Of a stretch of 64,000 bases of DNA, positions 26,273 to 36,574 are shown piece after piece. The stretch is from an uncultured Eubacteriales bacterium (lineage in GTDB: Bacteria > Bacillota > Clostridia > Christensenellales > CALVMC01). The notes under the pieces were generated by a model. That model worked only from the letters and a program-made list of their open reading frames with translations, ran no database searches and had not been told where the DNA came from. The position numbers were made by a program, and so were the translations under genes. Every line of letters begins with the position of its first letter. The first letter of the stretch is position 1. The stretch spans positions 62,001-126,000 of the forward strand of contig CASFOZ010000001.1 in the NCBI GenBank assembly GCA_949296455.1, in the 5' to 3' direction.

Positions 26273-27205
26273 TTAATTTTTCTTTTGTTTAGCTTTAATA
26301 AGCTTTTCTTTTTTATTTAAGTTCAAGGCTGCAATAACTATAAATACAGAAAGCACAATCAAAGTGCAGGAAAACAATATTACAAACATCGATAACGGTT
26401 TTATTTCATTTCCGAAAACAACATATTTAAAATCAAAACTTTCCGAAATTGCGTCCACCATTTGCTCGGGCAATACATTGCCCATTTCCGAAATTACTTT
26501 ATTCATAAAATTCTGTCTGAAAAAAAACGTCGAATATGTGCCGGGAATAAATGCGGTTACCGATTTCATTGCATCGCCCATCATATTTATCGGCATATAC
26601 GCACCGCAGATAAATCCGTACATTGCGGATACCAAAGTACAAACGCCGCTTACCGCTCCCTGCGAATTCGTAAAACTCCATACTATATTGGCAAGAAGTG
26701 TCCCGAAAAGAGCTGTTACTACAATATTGACAACAGCAAGCAAAATATCGGTAAAAGTGAGATAAAATCCGACGACCGCAAGATATATAAGTCCTATGAC
26801 AAGAAGAACTAGACAAATAATTATAGTCGCAACAAGGTTTGCAAGTACATACCCTATCTGTAATGTCGTCTTTTTTACGGGGCAGACGGCAAAATCAAAA
26901 TTTACCTTATTTATTTTGTCGAGTACCGTTATCCCCGAACAAAACGCAACCGTTATACAAGAAGTCGCAAGCACCGACGATATCAGCCAGCCGCCAATAA
27001 GACCGTCTATCAGTTTTTTATCGAGAGTCAGGCTTCCTACTATGTTCAAAATAGTGTCTTCGTAAACGCTTTTTAAAAAGGTTACGAATAATATAAGCAA
27101 TATCAAAGGGGTTATTAAAGATACGAAAAAAGTGAATTTATCCTTGAAATATATCTTTATGTTCCGTACCGTAAAATACATTAATTTTTTGAGTTCGCTT
27201 TTCAT
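26273..27205 (-). CDS. ABC-2 type transporter permease (second system)
   Basis: The 310-residue membrane protein has six predicted helices and the ABC-2 permease pattern, with a cytoplasmic start, a first helix at about 25-45 and an extended extracellular loop before the last helix. It overlaps its ATPase gene by 4 bases. It resembles DrrB-type drug exporters; the substrate is unknown. Confidence 0.9.
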   Translation of the reverse strand: MKSELKKLMYFTVRNIKIYFKDKFTFFVSLITPLILLILFVTFLKSVYEDTILNIVGSLTLDKKLIDGLIGGWLISSVLATSCITVAFCSGITVLDKINKVNFDFAVCPVKKTTLQIGYVLANLVATIIICLVLLVIGLIYLAVVGFYLTFTDILLAVVNIVVTALFGTLLANIVWSFTNSQGAVSGVCTLVSAMYGFICGAYMPINMMGDAMKSVTAFIPGTYSTFFFRQNFMNKVISEMGNVLPEQMVDAISESFDFKYVVFGNEIKPLSMFVILFSCTLIVLSVFIVIAALNLNKKEKLIKAKQKKN

Positions 27206-28116
27206 CTTAACTCCTTAATATCCCGCCCTGTGACATTTAAAAATACATCGTCCATTTTGCCTTTAATAACTTCAAAATCCGTTATTATTTTTTCATTTTC
27301 CATAAGAAAATTCTTGGCGGACAAGGTATCTTTAAATTCTATTTGTATAAACTCTCTGTTTTTTATATATTTTAAATCATGGCTTTTTAAAACTTCGATA
27401 AGTTTATAATCGTATCCGTATATCTTCATATAATCGCTTGCGTACTCGTTTTTTAGCTGTGTGGGCGTTCCTGTCGCAACGATTTTGCCCGATTCCATAA
27501 TGGCAACATAATCCGCTTCCGACGCTTCTTCCATATAATGGGTAGTTAAAAGTACGGTGAGCCTGTCAGATTTTCTGAGCTGTGAGATAAGCGTCCAGAC
27601 TAATTTCCTCGTTTGCGGGTCAAGCCCCGTGGTAGGCTCGTCCAGAATAAGTAATTTGGGCTTATGTATGAGCGCCCTTGCGATATCGGCTTTCCTTTTT
27701 TGGCCGCCGCTGAGCTTTTCGAAGGTTTTTTTGAGTATGTTTTTCATATCGAGAGCTTCGGTTAAAAAATCAAGATTTTTATCGAACTCTTCTTTCATAA
27801 TACCGTAAAGAGCCGCCCTGTATCTTAAATTCTCCAAAACCGTAAGCTTGTTATCGAGAACGGAAGACTGAAAGACAATTCCTATTTCAGGTAAGATTTT
27901 TTCAATATCGTCAACCGATTTTGAGTTAACGATACATTCTCCGCTGTCCTTTTTGAGAATACCGACAATTATATTTATAGTAGTACTCTTTCCCGCCCCG
28001 TTAAGTCCTAAAAATGCAAAAAGCTGTCCTTCTTTTACACTGAAAGAAATATCATCGACAGCTTTCACTTCTCCGAAATATTTTTTTAAGTTTTTTATCT
28101 CGATAACTTTGTCCAT
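27202..28116 (-). CDS. ABC transporter ATP-binding protein, DrrA type
   Basis: The 304-residue ATPase has Walker A GLNGAGKST, the signature LSGGQKRK, Walker B LLILDEPTTGLD and the switch His in LTTHYMEEA. The C-terminal 80 residues match the extra domain of DrrA-type daunorubicin-resistance ATPases. Together with the permease it forms an exporter for a hydrophobic or peptide compound. The pair follows the polysaccharide operon after 57 bases and may be read from it in part. Confidence 0.93.
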   Translation of the reverse strand: MDKVIEIKNLKKYFGEVKAVDDISFSVKEGQLFAFLGLNGAGKSTTINIIVGILKKDSGECIVNSKSVDDIEKILPEIGIVFQSSVLDNKLTVLENLRYRAALYGIMKEEFDKNLDFLTEALDMKNILKKTFEKLSGGQKRKADIARALIHKPKLLILDEPTTGLDPQTRKLVWTLISQLRKSDRLTVLLTTHYMEEASEADYVAIMESGKIVATGTPTQLKNEYASDYMKIYGYDYKLIEVLKSHDLKYIKNREFIQIEFKDTLSAKNFLMENEKIITDFEVIKGKMDDVFLNVTGRDIKELR

Positions 28117-28132
28117 AAACTAATATAAAATT

Positions 28133-28159
28133 ATTATTTCATTTAATATATGAAATAAT
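28133..28159 (-). terminator. AT-rich hairpin at end of polysaccharide operon
   Basis: A 10-base stem (28133-28142 with 28150-28159) lies just after rfbA. It lacks GC pairs and a clean T run, so it may terminate weakly and allow read-through into the ABC genes. Confidence 0.35.
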
Positions 28160-28173
28160 GTTGCCTATAAAAA

Positions 28174-29052
28174 TTAATATTTAATTCTCTTTTCTTTAAG
28201 TTTTTTCAGATATTTTCCGTAACTGCTCTTTCCGTAGCTTTCTATACTTTTATCAAGTTTTTCTTCGTCTATCCACCCATTAATAAACGCAACTTCTTCA
28301 GGCACGCAAACTTTTATTCCCTGTCTTTTTTCAAGTAAATTCATAAAATTTCCTGCATCTAAAAGACTATCCACAGTCCCTGTATCTAGCCAAGCAAAAC
28401 CTCTGCCAAGCAATTTAACATTTAGTAATCCTTCATTTAAATACAGCTTGTTTATATCTGTAATTTCTAATTCTCCTCTTTTGCTGGGTTTAATTCTTTT
28501 CGCAAATTCCACCACTTTGTTATCGTAAACATATAAACCGGTTACGGCATAATTCGATTTTGGATTTAAAGGTTTCTCTTCTATTGAAATTACTTTATCG
28601 TTTTTGTCAAACTCAACAACACCGAATCTTTCAGGATCATCAACAAAGTAGCCGAAAACCGTTGCACCCCTTTTTTGAGAAACTGCATCTTTTAAAATCT
28701 GCGAAAGTCCGTTGCCGTAAAATATATTATCGCCGAGTATCATTGTACAACTGTCTGAGCCGATAAAATTTTCGCCTATCAAAAAAGCCTGAGCAAGTCC
28801 GTCCGGGCTTGGTTGTTCTGCATATTGAATGTTTATACCAAATTGATTTCCGTCTTTTAAAAGTTCTTTAAAAGCAGGTAAATCTCTGGGGGTGGAAATA
28901 ATCAAAATATCTTTTATTCCGGCAAGCATAAGAGTAGATAAAGGATAAAAAATCATAGGCTTATCATAAACAGGTAAAATTTGTTTTGATAAAGTAGAAG
29001 TTAAAGGATACAACCTTGTTCCGCTGCCACCTGCAAGAATTATTCCTTTCAT
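28174..29052 (-). CDS. rfbA: Glucose-1-phosphate thymidylyltransferase RfbA
   Basis: The 292-residue enzyme makes dTDP-glucose, the first step to dTDP-L-rhamnose. It has the nucleotidyltransferase signature [11 protein letters not shown] and [17 protein letters not shown] at residues 8-40, then GDNIFYG and EKP. Length and sequence fit RmlA. It is the last gene of the polysaccharide operon and overlaps rfbB by 4 bases. Confidence 0.97.
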   Translation of the reverse strand: MKGIILAGGSGTRLYPLTSTLSKQILPVYDKPMIFYPLSTLMLAGIKDILIISTPRDLPAFKELLKDGNQFGINIQYAEQPSPDGLAQAFLIGENFIGSDSCTMILGDNIFYGNGLSQILKDAVSQKRGATVFGYFVDDPERFGVVEFDKNDKVISIEEKPLNPKSNYAVTGLYVYDNKVVEFAKRIKPSKRGELEITDINKLYLNEGLLNVKLLGRGFAWLDTGTVDSLLDAGNFMNLLEKRQGIKVCVPEEVAFINGWIDEEKLDKSIESYGKSSYGKYLKKLKEKRIKY

Positions 29053-30080
29053 AGATTTTTCTCCTTTGTTTTATACATTTTTTCGTAATACTTTTCATAT
29101 TCACCCGAAATTATATCTTCCCACCATTTTTTGTTTTCTAAATACCAATTAATTGTGTTTTCAATACCTTTATCAAACTTTGTTTCAGGCGTCCAATTTA
29201 ATTCCTTTTCTATTTTTTCAGGATTTATTGCGTAACGCAAATCATGTCCTTTTCTGTCCTCAACAAATGTAATAAGACTTTCAGGTTTATTGAGCTTTTT
29301 AAGTATTAACTTAACTATTTCTATATTACTTTTTTCGTTGTGCCCGCCAACATTATAAACTTCTCCCATTTTCCCTTTTGAAATAATCAAATCGATAGCT
29401 TTACAATGATCTTCAACATAAAGCCAATCTCTGACATTTTTTCCGTTGCCGTAAACAGGTAAAGTTTTATCGTTCAATGCTCTTGTAATCATAAGAGGAA
29501 TAAGTTTTTCAGGAAAATGATAAGGGCCATAATTATTACTACATCTTGAAATAGTTACCGGAAGTCCATATGTTCTAAAATAAGCAAGTGTCAGTAAATC
29601 CGCCGAAGCCTTACTCGCACTATAAGGACTGGAAGTATGAATAGGTGTGTCTTCCGTGAACATAAGTTCCGGCCTGTTTAAGGGCAAATCTCCATAAACT
29701 TCATCTGTTGAAACCTGGTGAAATCTTATATTACCGAATTTTTTACATGCTTCCATAAGGACCTGCGCTCCTATAATGTTTGTTACTAAAAACACTTCAG
29801 GATTCAAAATACTTCTATCGACATGACTTTCCGCAGCAAAATTTATTACGACATCGAATTTTTCCTTTGCGAATAAATTGTCTACGGTTTTTCTGTCGGC
29901 TATGTCCCCTTTGACGAATTTAAAATTTTTGTTAGTAAAAGCATCTTTTAATGTGGATAAGTTTCCCGCATATGTAAGCTTGTCTAAACAAACAATTTTG
30001 TAATCGGAATATTTTTTCAAAATATAATGTATAAAATTTCCTCCGATAAATCCGGCTCCGCCTGTTACCAACAATTTCAT
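29049..30080 (-). CDS. rfbB: dTDP-glucose 4,6-dehydratase RfbB
   Basis: This 343-residue short-chain dehydrogenase converts dTDP-glucose to dTDP-4-keto-6-deoxyglucose. It has the NAD-binding [10 protein letters not shown] at residues 7-16, the catalytic STDEVYGD stretch and YSASKAS with the Tyr/Lys pair. It overlaps both neighbours by 4 bases. Confidence 0.97.
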   Translation of the reverse strand: MKLLVTGGAGFIGGNFIHYILKKYSDYKIVCLDKLTYAGNLSTLKDAFTNKNFKFVKGDIADRKTVDNLFAKEKFDVVINFAAESHVDRSILNPEVFLVTNIIGAQVLMEACKKFGNIRFHQVSTDEVYGDLPLNRPELMFTEDTPIHTSSPYSASKASADLLTLAYFRTYGLPVTISRCSNNYGPYHFPEKLIPLMITRALNDKTLPVYGNGKNVRDWLYVEDHCKAIDLIISKGKMGEVYNVGGHNEKSNIEIVKLILKKLNKPESLITFVEDRKGHDLRYAINPEKIEKELNWTPETKFDKGIENTINWYLENKKWWEDIISGEYEKYYEKMYKTKEKNL

Positions 30081-31468
30081 TTGTTTATCTCCTTAAAATA
30101 TTTTTTTAGTGCCTCATTCCATAACGGAGGTTTTCTGTAACCGCATTCAATAAGTTTATCTTTATTAAGTCTGCTATTTAACGGTCTGACCGCTTTTGCA
30201 TTGTATTCTCTTGTACTAATAGGATTAACTTTTACGCATTTACCCGATAGTTTAAAAATTTCATTTGCAAAATCAAACCAACTGCAATAACCGTCATTTG
30301 AAAAATTATATATTCCATACTTATCGGTTTGCATGATAAAATATATAAATTCTGCAAGGTCGGGTGTATATGTAGGAGATCCTATTTGATCGTTAACCAC
30401 AAACAGACTTTCTTTCTCATCGGCAAGCCTTAACATTGTTTTAACGAAATTATTTCCGTTTATACCGAAAACCCAAGAAGTTCTTATGATAAATAATTTA
30501 TCGAGCAATTTTGAGCATACTTTTTCTCCTTCCAGCTTCGTTTCTCCATAAACGCATAAAGGATTTGTTTTTTCCGTTTCTTTAATAGGAAGCGAACCGT
30601 TATTTCCGTAGACATAATCCGTAGATATATATATCATTATTGCATCGGTTTTTTTACAAGCTTCTGCAATATTTTTGCTTCCGTCAACATTTATTAATTT
30701 GCATTTTTCTTTTTCTGTTTCTGCCAAGTCAACAGCGGTAAAAGCAGCACAATGAATTACCACGTCGGGATTATACTTGATAATAAAATCTTCTGTTTGT
30801 TTAAAATCGGTTATATCAAAATCTTGAATATCGACTCCTCTAACATTAATACCATTATGCTGCAAAATTTTTACTACATCTCTCCCAAGTTGCCCGTTTG
30901 CGCCCGTAACTAAAACTTTAACTGAGAACTCGTTTCCTATATCTTTTAATAGAGGTGCATTTTTATCTTTATCGGATAATATCGGATTTTCAACATTCCA
31001 ATTTATTCCTATCGAAGAATCGTTATACCGAATAGACCTATCGCTTTCTTTGTTATAAAAATTATCTGTTTTATATTGTATTTCAACATCATCGGTCAAG
31101 GTTATAAAACCATGAGCATATCCTCTCGGAATCATCAACTGTTTATGGTTTTCTTCACTTAATGTTATAGCAACATGTTTAAGGTAAGTATTACTTCCCT
31201 TTCTTATATCTACCGCAAAATCAATTATCGATCCTTTTGTACATCTTACCAACTTTGCCTGTGAAAACGGTTCAGCTTGATAATGAAGTCCTCTTATAAC
31301 TCCTTTCTGTTTTGAAAAACTGTGATTGTCTTGAACAAAATCATAAAAAAGCCCGGCTTTTTCAAATGATCTTTTACTGTAACTTTCAGTAAACCAACCT
31401 CTGTTATCTCCAAAAACATCGGGTTCGATTATTTTTACACCTTTAAGTATCGTATTTGTAACTTTCAT
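30077..31468 (-). CDS. Fused RfbC-RfbD: dTDP-4-keto-6-deoxyglucose epimerase and dTDP-4-keto-rhamnose reductase
   Basis: The 463-residue protein joins two rhamnose-pathway enzymes. Residues 1-180 are an RmlC-type cupin epimerase (FGDNRGWFTESY, GVIRGLHYQ with the catalytic His, PRGYAHGF). Residues about 186-463 are an RmlD-type reductase (VTGANGQLGRD, STDYVYG, YGETKLEGE). The reading frame runs through the linker without interruption. With rfbA and rfbB it completes dTDP-L-rhamnose synthesis. Fusion could channel the unstable keto-sugar. Confidence 0.95.
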   Translation of the reverse strand: MKVTNTILKGVKIIEPDVFGDNRGWFTESYSKRSFEKAGLFYDFVQDNHSFSKQKGVIRGLHYQAEPFSQAKLVRCTKGSIIDFAVDIRKGSNTYLKHVAITLSEENHKQLMIPRGYAHGFITLTDDVEIQYKTDNFYNKESDRSIRYNDSSIGINWNVENPILSDKDKNAPLLKDIGNEFSVKVLVTGANGQLGRDVVKILQHNGINVRGVDIQDFDITDFKQTEDFIIKYNPDVVIHCAAFTAVDLAETEKEKCKLINVDGSKNIAEACKKTDAIMIYISTDYVYGNNGSLPIKETEKTNPLCVYGETKLEGEKVCSKLLDKLFIIRTSWVFGINGNNFVKTMLRLADEKESLFVVNDQIGSPTYTPDLAEFIYFIMQTDKYGIYNFSNDGYCSWFDFANEIFKLSGKCVKVNPISTREYNAKAVRPLNSRLNKDKLIECGYRKPPLWNEALKKYFKEINK

Positions 31469-31498
31469 AATAATCCTCTAATATTTATAATACCATAA

Positions 31499-33070
31499 TT
31501 AATGCTGCATATCTGTATTTTTTTTAATTTTAAACAATTTTTTTAAAGCAGCAATATAATATGACATTTCTTCCGTTTTTAAATAACACAATATTATTAC
31601 TACAGCAGGAAAAATAACGCATATAAAACCTTTTAGTATAAAATCTCCTATAACATTTTCTAAAGCAAAACTATTACAAATAAACCAACAAGCTGCACAT
31701 AAAATTCCGAAAATTGAAAATTCGATTATCTGTTTTATCATATATTTAAAATAAGAATTTTTAAATATATGTTTACAGCAAATATGCGGTAAAACTGTAC
31801 ACTCTTTAATCAATAAACAAATTAAAGTTCCGACAAGCACACCTGCCGCTCCCCAGACAAAAACAAGTCCTATTGAAATTGCTAAATTCAATATTGCTAT
31901 AACTATATGAAGATATTTATCAGGTTCGAATTTCCCCGCTGCAAATCGAACATTTCCGAGCATTCCAGAATAACCTGTTATAAAAAAGTTAACACCCATA
32001 AGTACTACAAAGGCAATATCCATAAGTCCATCTGAATTCAACCATATTTTCGATATAAACATATCGCTAAGACAAATAAAGCCTATACCGAATACGACAT
32101 AAATAATAAAAAGCGGAAATTGTGCGATTTTATAAGTTCTGTAAACTTTGTCTCCGTCTGCTTCCACTATTAAATTTCCGAAACTCGGAAGCATCGCCGA
32201 AGCAATTTTCCCGAAAACAGTTGTCAGGGCAGTTGTTATAGTATAATAATTCCCTGTAATTCCTGCTACGACAGAAGTTAAAACACTTGAAATAATAATA
32301 GTATCTGTTCCGGTTACAAGATAATTTCCTACCCTGTGATATATTAAAGCTCCGACTTTGGTTTTAATCAATTTTTTATCTTCGTCTTCAAGTTTTCCTT
32401 TTGGTTTTATAGTATACGGATATTTCCGTCTGACTAAAACATAAATAAATAAATTACAAATAAATGTAAAAACGATTGCCGCTATAAGATAAATAACAAA
32501 GAACAATTTTGCTTGATCTGCAAAATACTTTATCATATACAGAACAACAAACTGAACAACATACATTATTGTGGTAAAAATCATTGTAGGTATATTTACA
32601 AGATATTCCTTTTGATCTGCAATTAACAAAGTTTGATTAAATGAAAATAAATAAGTAATAATTGCATTCAATGCAAAAAGAAAATACACTAAACATAAGT
32701 ATCCTAATTCATACTCACTTTTTGTTATGACTTTAATAAACGGCATTGTAACGGCAACTCCGATAAGTATAATCCCTGCCATTACAAAATAAATTATTTT
32801 ATATAATCTTATTAAGAGTGCGATTTTTAACTCGTTCTTTTTGGCAATCGGTTCATAAAGGCAAAAAGTAATTGCACTTCCTATGCCAAGTTCGGTAACG
32901 GAAAGCATCGAAATAATCGATGTGCAAGTTCTGTTGACCCCTACTAAATCATATCCTAAATATTTAACAAGTTGTTGCTGCACGAAAAACAACAACACCA
33001 ATTTGAGTATGGCGGAAGAAAAAGAAAATATAATATTAATAATTGAATACTTTGTTCTGCTTTGACTCAT
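31499..33070 (-). CDS. Wzx-type polysaccharide repeat-unit flippase
   Basis: The 523-residue protein has 12-14 hydrophobic helices across its whole length and resembles the polysaccharide transporter/MOP superfamily. Residues GVNRTCTSIISMLSVTELGIG near the N-terminus are typical of Wzx-like flippases. It would move lipid-linked repeat units across the membrane. It lies beside the candidate polymerase and glycosyltransferases, all AT-rich. Confidence 0.87.
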   Translation of the reverse strand: MSQSRTKYSIINIIFSFSSAILKLVLLFFVQQQLVKYLGYDLVGVNRTCTSIISMLSVTELGIGSAITFCLYEPIAKKNELKIALLIRLYKIIYFVMAGIILIGVAVTMPFIKVITKSEYELGYLCLVYFLFALNAIITYLFSFNQTLLIADQKEYLVNIPTMIFTTIMYVVQFVVLYMIKYFADQAKLFFVIYLIAAIVFTFICNLFIYVLVRRKYPYTIKPKGKLEDEDKKLIKTKVGALIYHRVGNYLVTGTDTIIISSVLTSVVAGITGNYYTITTALTTVFGKIASAMLPSFGNLIVEADGDKVYRTYKIAQFPLFIIYVVFGIGFICLSDMFISKIWLNSDGLMDIAFVVLMGVNFFITGYSGMLGNVRFAAGKFEPDKYLHIVIAILNLAISIGLVFVWGAAGVLVGTLICLLIKECTVLPHICCKHIFKNSYFKYMIKQIIEFSIFGILCAACWFICNSFALENVIGDFILKGFICVIFPAVVIILCYLKTEEMSYYIAALKKLFKIKKNTDMQH

Positions 33071-33072
33071 AT

Positions 33073-34080
33073 TTATTTCTTTAAAACAATTTTTTCATCT
33101 GCTAAAATTTTAGAATAAACTTCTTTTTTAACATCGTCATATCTATTTGTATAGAACAAAATACTATTTTTTAATAAAACAATATTAGATAAATTCATTC
33201 CAGATAAAAACCTTTTTATCAATACTAAAAATATGTAAAATTTTCTCCATAATTTCCACCTGGTTTTCCCATAGAACTCTTTAAAATCAATTATACGATT
33301 TGTATAATGAACTACCGTTGATTTAAAAGCTTTATCTGCATCTTTATTAGGGTTTATTGACATCCCAACTTTATGAAATATTTTCAAAGATAAATCTACC
33401 CCGACAATAGCTTTATTAATTTTTGCTTTATAACAAAAATTAAAATCTTCTTCCCCATGAAAAAATTTATCTGTTAATATTCCGTTTTTATTTATATAAT
33501 CAGTTTTAATCAACATAGCACAACCTGTAATGTAATCTGCTGGAATATAAGAAACACCTTTTTTTATTAATTTATCAATCTTTTTTTGCGAAAAATACTT
33601 TCTGTCGCCATACCATTTAAATTTTCCACCTGCATTCCACAAAACATTTTTATCATCATAATATCTTATATCGCAGGTTAATGCGTCTGTATTTTCTTTT
33701 TTTGCTCTTGTCGATAAATTAACTATAAAATTTTCCGGTACCACCGTATCGTTGTTTAAAAGTAAAATATGTTCGTAGTTTTTATAAATTTTATATCCGA
33801 CAAAATTATTCCCACAAGCAAATCCTAAATTTTCAGTCGACCTTATCAAACAAATATCGAAATTTTCGATCGGTTTATTTTTAAAATCCTCTGAATTTAT
33901 GAAAACAGTTTTTTTATGAAAATTTTTTAAACTTGAAACTAAAACATTATAATTTTCCGTTTCGGATCCGTTATCCAATACATAAATATCGCAGAATTCG
34001 TTTTTCAACGACTCTAAACATTCTAATGTATCTTTAGTCCCATTCCAATTTAAAATTATAACTGCAACATTTTTATCCAT
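33073..34080 (-). CDS. Family 2 glycosyltransferase, rhamnosyltransferase-like
   Basis: The 335-residue GT-A enzyme has VAVIILNWNGTKDTLECLES at the start, NNDTVVP (DxD-type metal site) near residue 100 and GEEDFNFCYKA as acceptor-site acid. The sequence resembles WbbL-type rhamnosyltransferases, which agrees with dTDP-rhamnose made by this operon. Donor choice is inferred. It overlaps the polymerase gene by 8 bases. Confidence 0.87.
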   Translation of the reverse strand: MDKNVAVIILNWNGTKDTLECLESLKNEFCDIYVLDNGSETENYNVLVSSLKNFHKKTVFINSEDFKNKPIENFDICLIRSTENLGFACGNNFVGYKIYKNYEHILLLNNDTVVPENFIVNLSTRAKKENTDALTCDIRYYDDKNVLWNAGGKFKWYGDRKYFSQKKIDKLIKKGVSYIPADYITGCAMLIKTDYINKNGILTDKFFHGEEDFNFCYKAKINKAIVGVDLSLKIFHKVGMSINPNKDADKAFKSTVVHYTNRIIDFKEFYGKTRWKLWRKFYIFLVLIKRFLSGMNLSNIVLLKNSILFYTNRYDDVKKEVYSKILADEKIVLKK

Positions 34081-35329
34081 AAACTTTTACCTTTTTTATA
34101 CATTTTATATCTTTTAAAAATTTGCTTCCTAAGTAAGCAAGGTAACAATAAACACTTATTTCCAAACATATCAATCTCATAAAATTATTTCCGAATAAAG
34201 CAATGACCAATCCCATTGATAAATATGAATAAGCCATTGCGGAATATTTATTGCCTTTTCTTGTCCCGACAAATAAGTTATAAATTATTATCGAAATAAA
34301 TGAGGTATATAATAATATCATTAACAATCCACCTCTTATATAAATTTCTCCAAATATACTCGAAACATTTGTGGTTTTATCAGGTCCTACTTTTATATAT
34401 TCATTTATTATATTATTAAATTCTCCATCAATCAATCCTAAAAATTTAAATACTGTATCTATAGGATTAAAAACTTCATTAAAGTTAAATTGATAAGGCA
34501 ATTTAATATATTCTCCCATCCCACCAATTCCCGCAAACACATAGTTACCTAAATGCATAAATAACTCCTTTAATACATTTATATTTAAAACTATGTTACC
34601 TCTTTTAATAGAAAAATCTACAATATAGACTCCAAAAAAAATTATCACGGCAATTATGCCGGCATAAACAACATAACGCAGTTTAAAATTCATTTTACCA
34701 TTGTAAATCCTAAATAATAAACCGGCAAAAAATGTTACAACTAAATCACTTTTTACTCCTGCCAATACTAAAAATATAAGGATAGCCGTAATATCTATTA
34801 AAGCTAAAAAATTTTTAAAATTTGCTTTACCGATTAAATAAATTACTATGACACTAAGTATAATTAATAAATGTCCGAAAATCCCTTGCGAAAAAAATTC
34901 TTCAAAAGCTTTAAATCCTAAACTTCCGATTTTGGGAAAAGAATAAAAAATCATTGCTATGCCTTCAATTATAATTAAAAACAAAGTAATAATTTTAAAA
35001 TTAAAGGAAATATTGTTTTCATTAAAAGTATAAATACTTAATTTAATTTTTTCGTTTTCTTGGATAGGTTTATATTTATATCCTATTGTAAATACATTGC
35101 CAACTATAAAAAAAATCAAAGTACCAAAAAGCCAAATATATACAACAGAAGGGTTAAGTTCGTAAAAGCCGAAATACTTTAACAAAAAATTGGAAAAAAA
35201 CAAAACTATTGAAAAAGGTACTGTAAGCATAAAAATAGGCGTAAGTACGATGCCAAATTTCTTTTTTTCATACCAACACATAAAAAATATTACAGTTATA
35301 TAGCAAATTGTAATTAAAAATGCTTCCAT
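34073..35329 (-). CDS. O-antigen/capsule polymerase-like membrane protein (Wzy type)
   Basis: The 418-residue protein has about 11-12 hydrophobic segments and no soluble domain. Its length, topology and position among the flippase and transferases fit a Wzy-like polymerase that joins repeat units outside the membrane. Wzy proteins share little sequence, so this rests on topology and context. A periplasmic-type loop around residues 250-310 would be the active region. Confidence 0.72.
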   Translation of the reverse strand: MEAFLITICYITVIFFMCWYEKKKFGIVLTPIFMLTVPFSIVLFFSNFLLKYFGFYELNPSVVYIWLFGTLIFFIVGNVFTIGYKYKPIQENEKIKLSIYTFNENNISFNFKIITLFLIIIEGIAMIFYSFPKIGSLGFKAFEEFFSQGIFGHLLIILSVIVIYLIGKANFKNFLALIDITAILIFLVLAGVKSDLVVTFFAGLLFRIYNGKMNFKLRYVVYAGIIAVIIFFGVYIVDFSIKRGNIVLNINVLKELFMHLGNYVFAGIGGMGEYIKLPYQFNFNEVFNPIDTVFKFLGLIDGEFNNIINEYIKVGPDKTTNVSSIFGEIYIRGGLLMILLYTSFISIIIYNLFVGTRKGNKYSAMAYSYLSMGLVIALFGNNFMRLICLEISVYCYLAYLGSKFLKDIKCIKKVKVYG

Positions 35330-35341
35330 TTATTTTTTTGT

Positions 35342-36574
35342 TTACACCATATCCACTAAATGATTTACATAATTATTTATAGAATTTTTAGAAAATTTTT
35401 CTAAAAATATTTTTTTTGTTTCTTCTCTTCTTTTAATTTTTTCTTCATAACTTTTATTTTTAAAATCTATTATTGCTTTTGCAAAATCTTCGGCTCCTGC
35501 ATTATTTGACAGTAGATAATCTTTATTGTTATCGACGCAAATCTCTCTGTTTCCGCCGACATCTCTGCATATTACAGGTATACCAAAAGAATTCGCTTCC
35601 ATTATTGTTACCGGAACACCTTCACTATCCGAACAGTTTATAAATAAATCAATTGTATTATTTTTATAATAATTCAATATTTCTTCATTCTTTAATGCTC
35701 CTTTAAAATGATATTTTATATTTTCTTTTTTTGCTAATTTTTCTTCTGCAAATTTTGTTATTTCGTCAAATTTTTCTCCGCCGCCTATATGTATCCAACT
35801 AATCTTAAAATCATCAATCATTGAAAGCGCATTTATTAAAATATCTAATCTCTTAACGGGAACAACATTCGAACAACTAACTATCCTTAAATACTCATCT
35901 TCTGAATAATTAGTTTCTGTAAAATTCTTATTGATACCTAAATAACTAACTACTAAATTACATTTATTCTGTAAGTCCTGATAAAAAGTTCTTTCGTAAT
36001 AATTTTTACCATCTTCTGAAATAAAACAAATTGTGTCGACATTATCACCTATAAATTTTCTGTAAACAAGTATATAATCATTTCTGATATAACAATCAAA
36101 TCTATGAGATCGAGTTATAAACGGACAGTTTATTTTTTTATCGAATTTCAATTTAGCAACTGCATAGGCTTTAGAACTCATCCAATATGTATAAACTAAA
36201 TCGGCATCTTTACCTTCTTTTTTTATAATATTTTTTAATAAAAAATAAACATAGTTATAAATAAATAACTGCTTATAAATTTTTATTCTTGAAGCATTTT
36301 TATAATATTTTTTACATTCTTTGAAAGCCTGTCTACCCGACTTATTAAACAATGCAAATAAAGCATTAAATGCCTTAAAAATTTTAAATTTTTTTTGATT
36401 TACTTTAATTACTTTCAAATTGGCAGGAATATCTTCTCTTAATTCCCCTTCTCCTGTTGAAATAATCGTTATATTATCAAATTTTTCTGCAAGAGCATAA
36501 ATCTCGTTTTGAATAAAACAATTATCTCCTAAGTTCCCAAACGGATAATTAGATGTTAATAGTAATAATTTCAT
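35342..36574 (-). CDS. Family 4 glycosyltransferase
   Basis: The 410-residue GT-B enzyme has an N-terminal LLLLTSNYPFGNLGDNCF start and a C-terminal nucleotide-sugar domain with IVSCSNVVPVKRLDILI. The E-x7-E motif is seen in SEGVPVTIMEANSFGIPVI, followed by DVGGNREI. It adds one sugar of the repeat; the donor cannot be told from sequence. It overlaps the oxidoreductase gene by 4 bases. Confidence 0.9.
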   Translation of the reverse strand: MKLLLLTSNYPFGNLGDNCFIQNEIYALAEKFDNITIISTGEGELREDIPANLKVIKVNQKKFKIFKAFNALFALFNKSGRQAFKECKKYYKNASRIKIYKQLFIYNYVYFLLKNIIKKEGKDADLVYTYWMSSKAYAVAKLKFDKKINCPFITRSHRFDCYIRNDYILVYRKFIGDNVDTICFISEDGKNYYERTFYQDLQNKCNLVVSYLGINKNFTETNYSEDEYLRIVSCSNVVPVKRLDILINALSMIDDFKISWIHIGGGEKFDEITKFAEEKLAKKENIKYHFKGALKNEEILNYYKNNTIDLFINCSDSEGVPVTIMEANSFGIPVICRDVGGNREICVDNNKDYLLSNNAGAEDFAKAIIDFKNKSYEEKIKRREETKKIFLEKFSKNSINNYVNHLVDMV

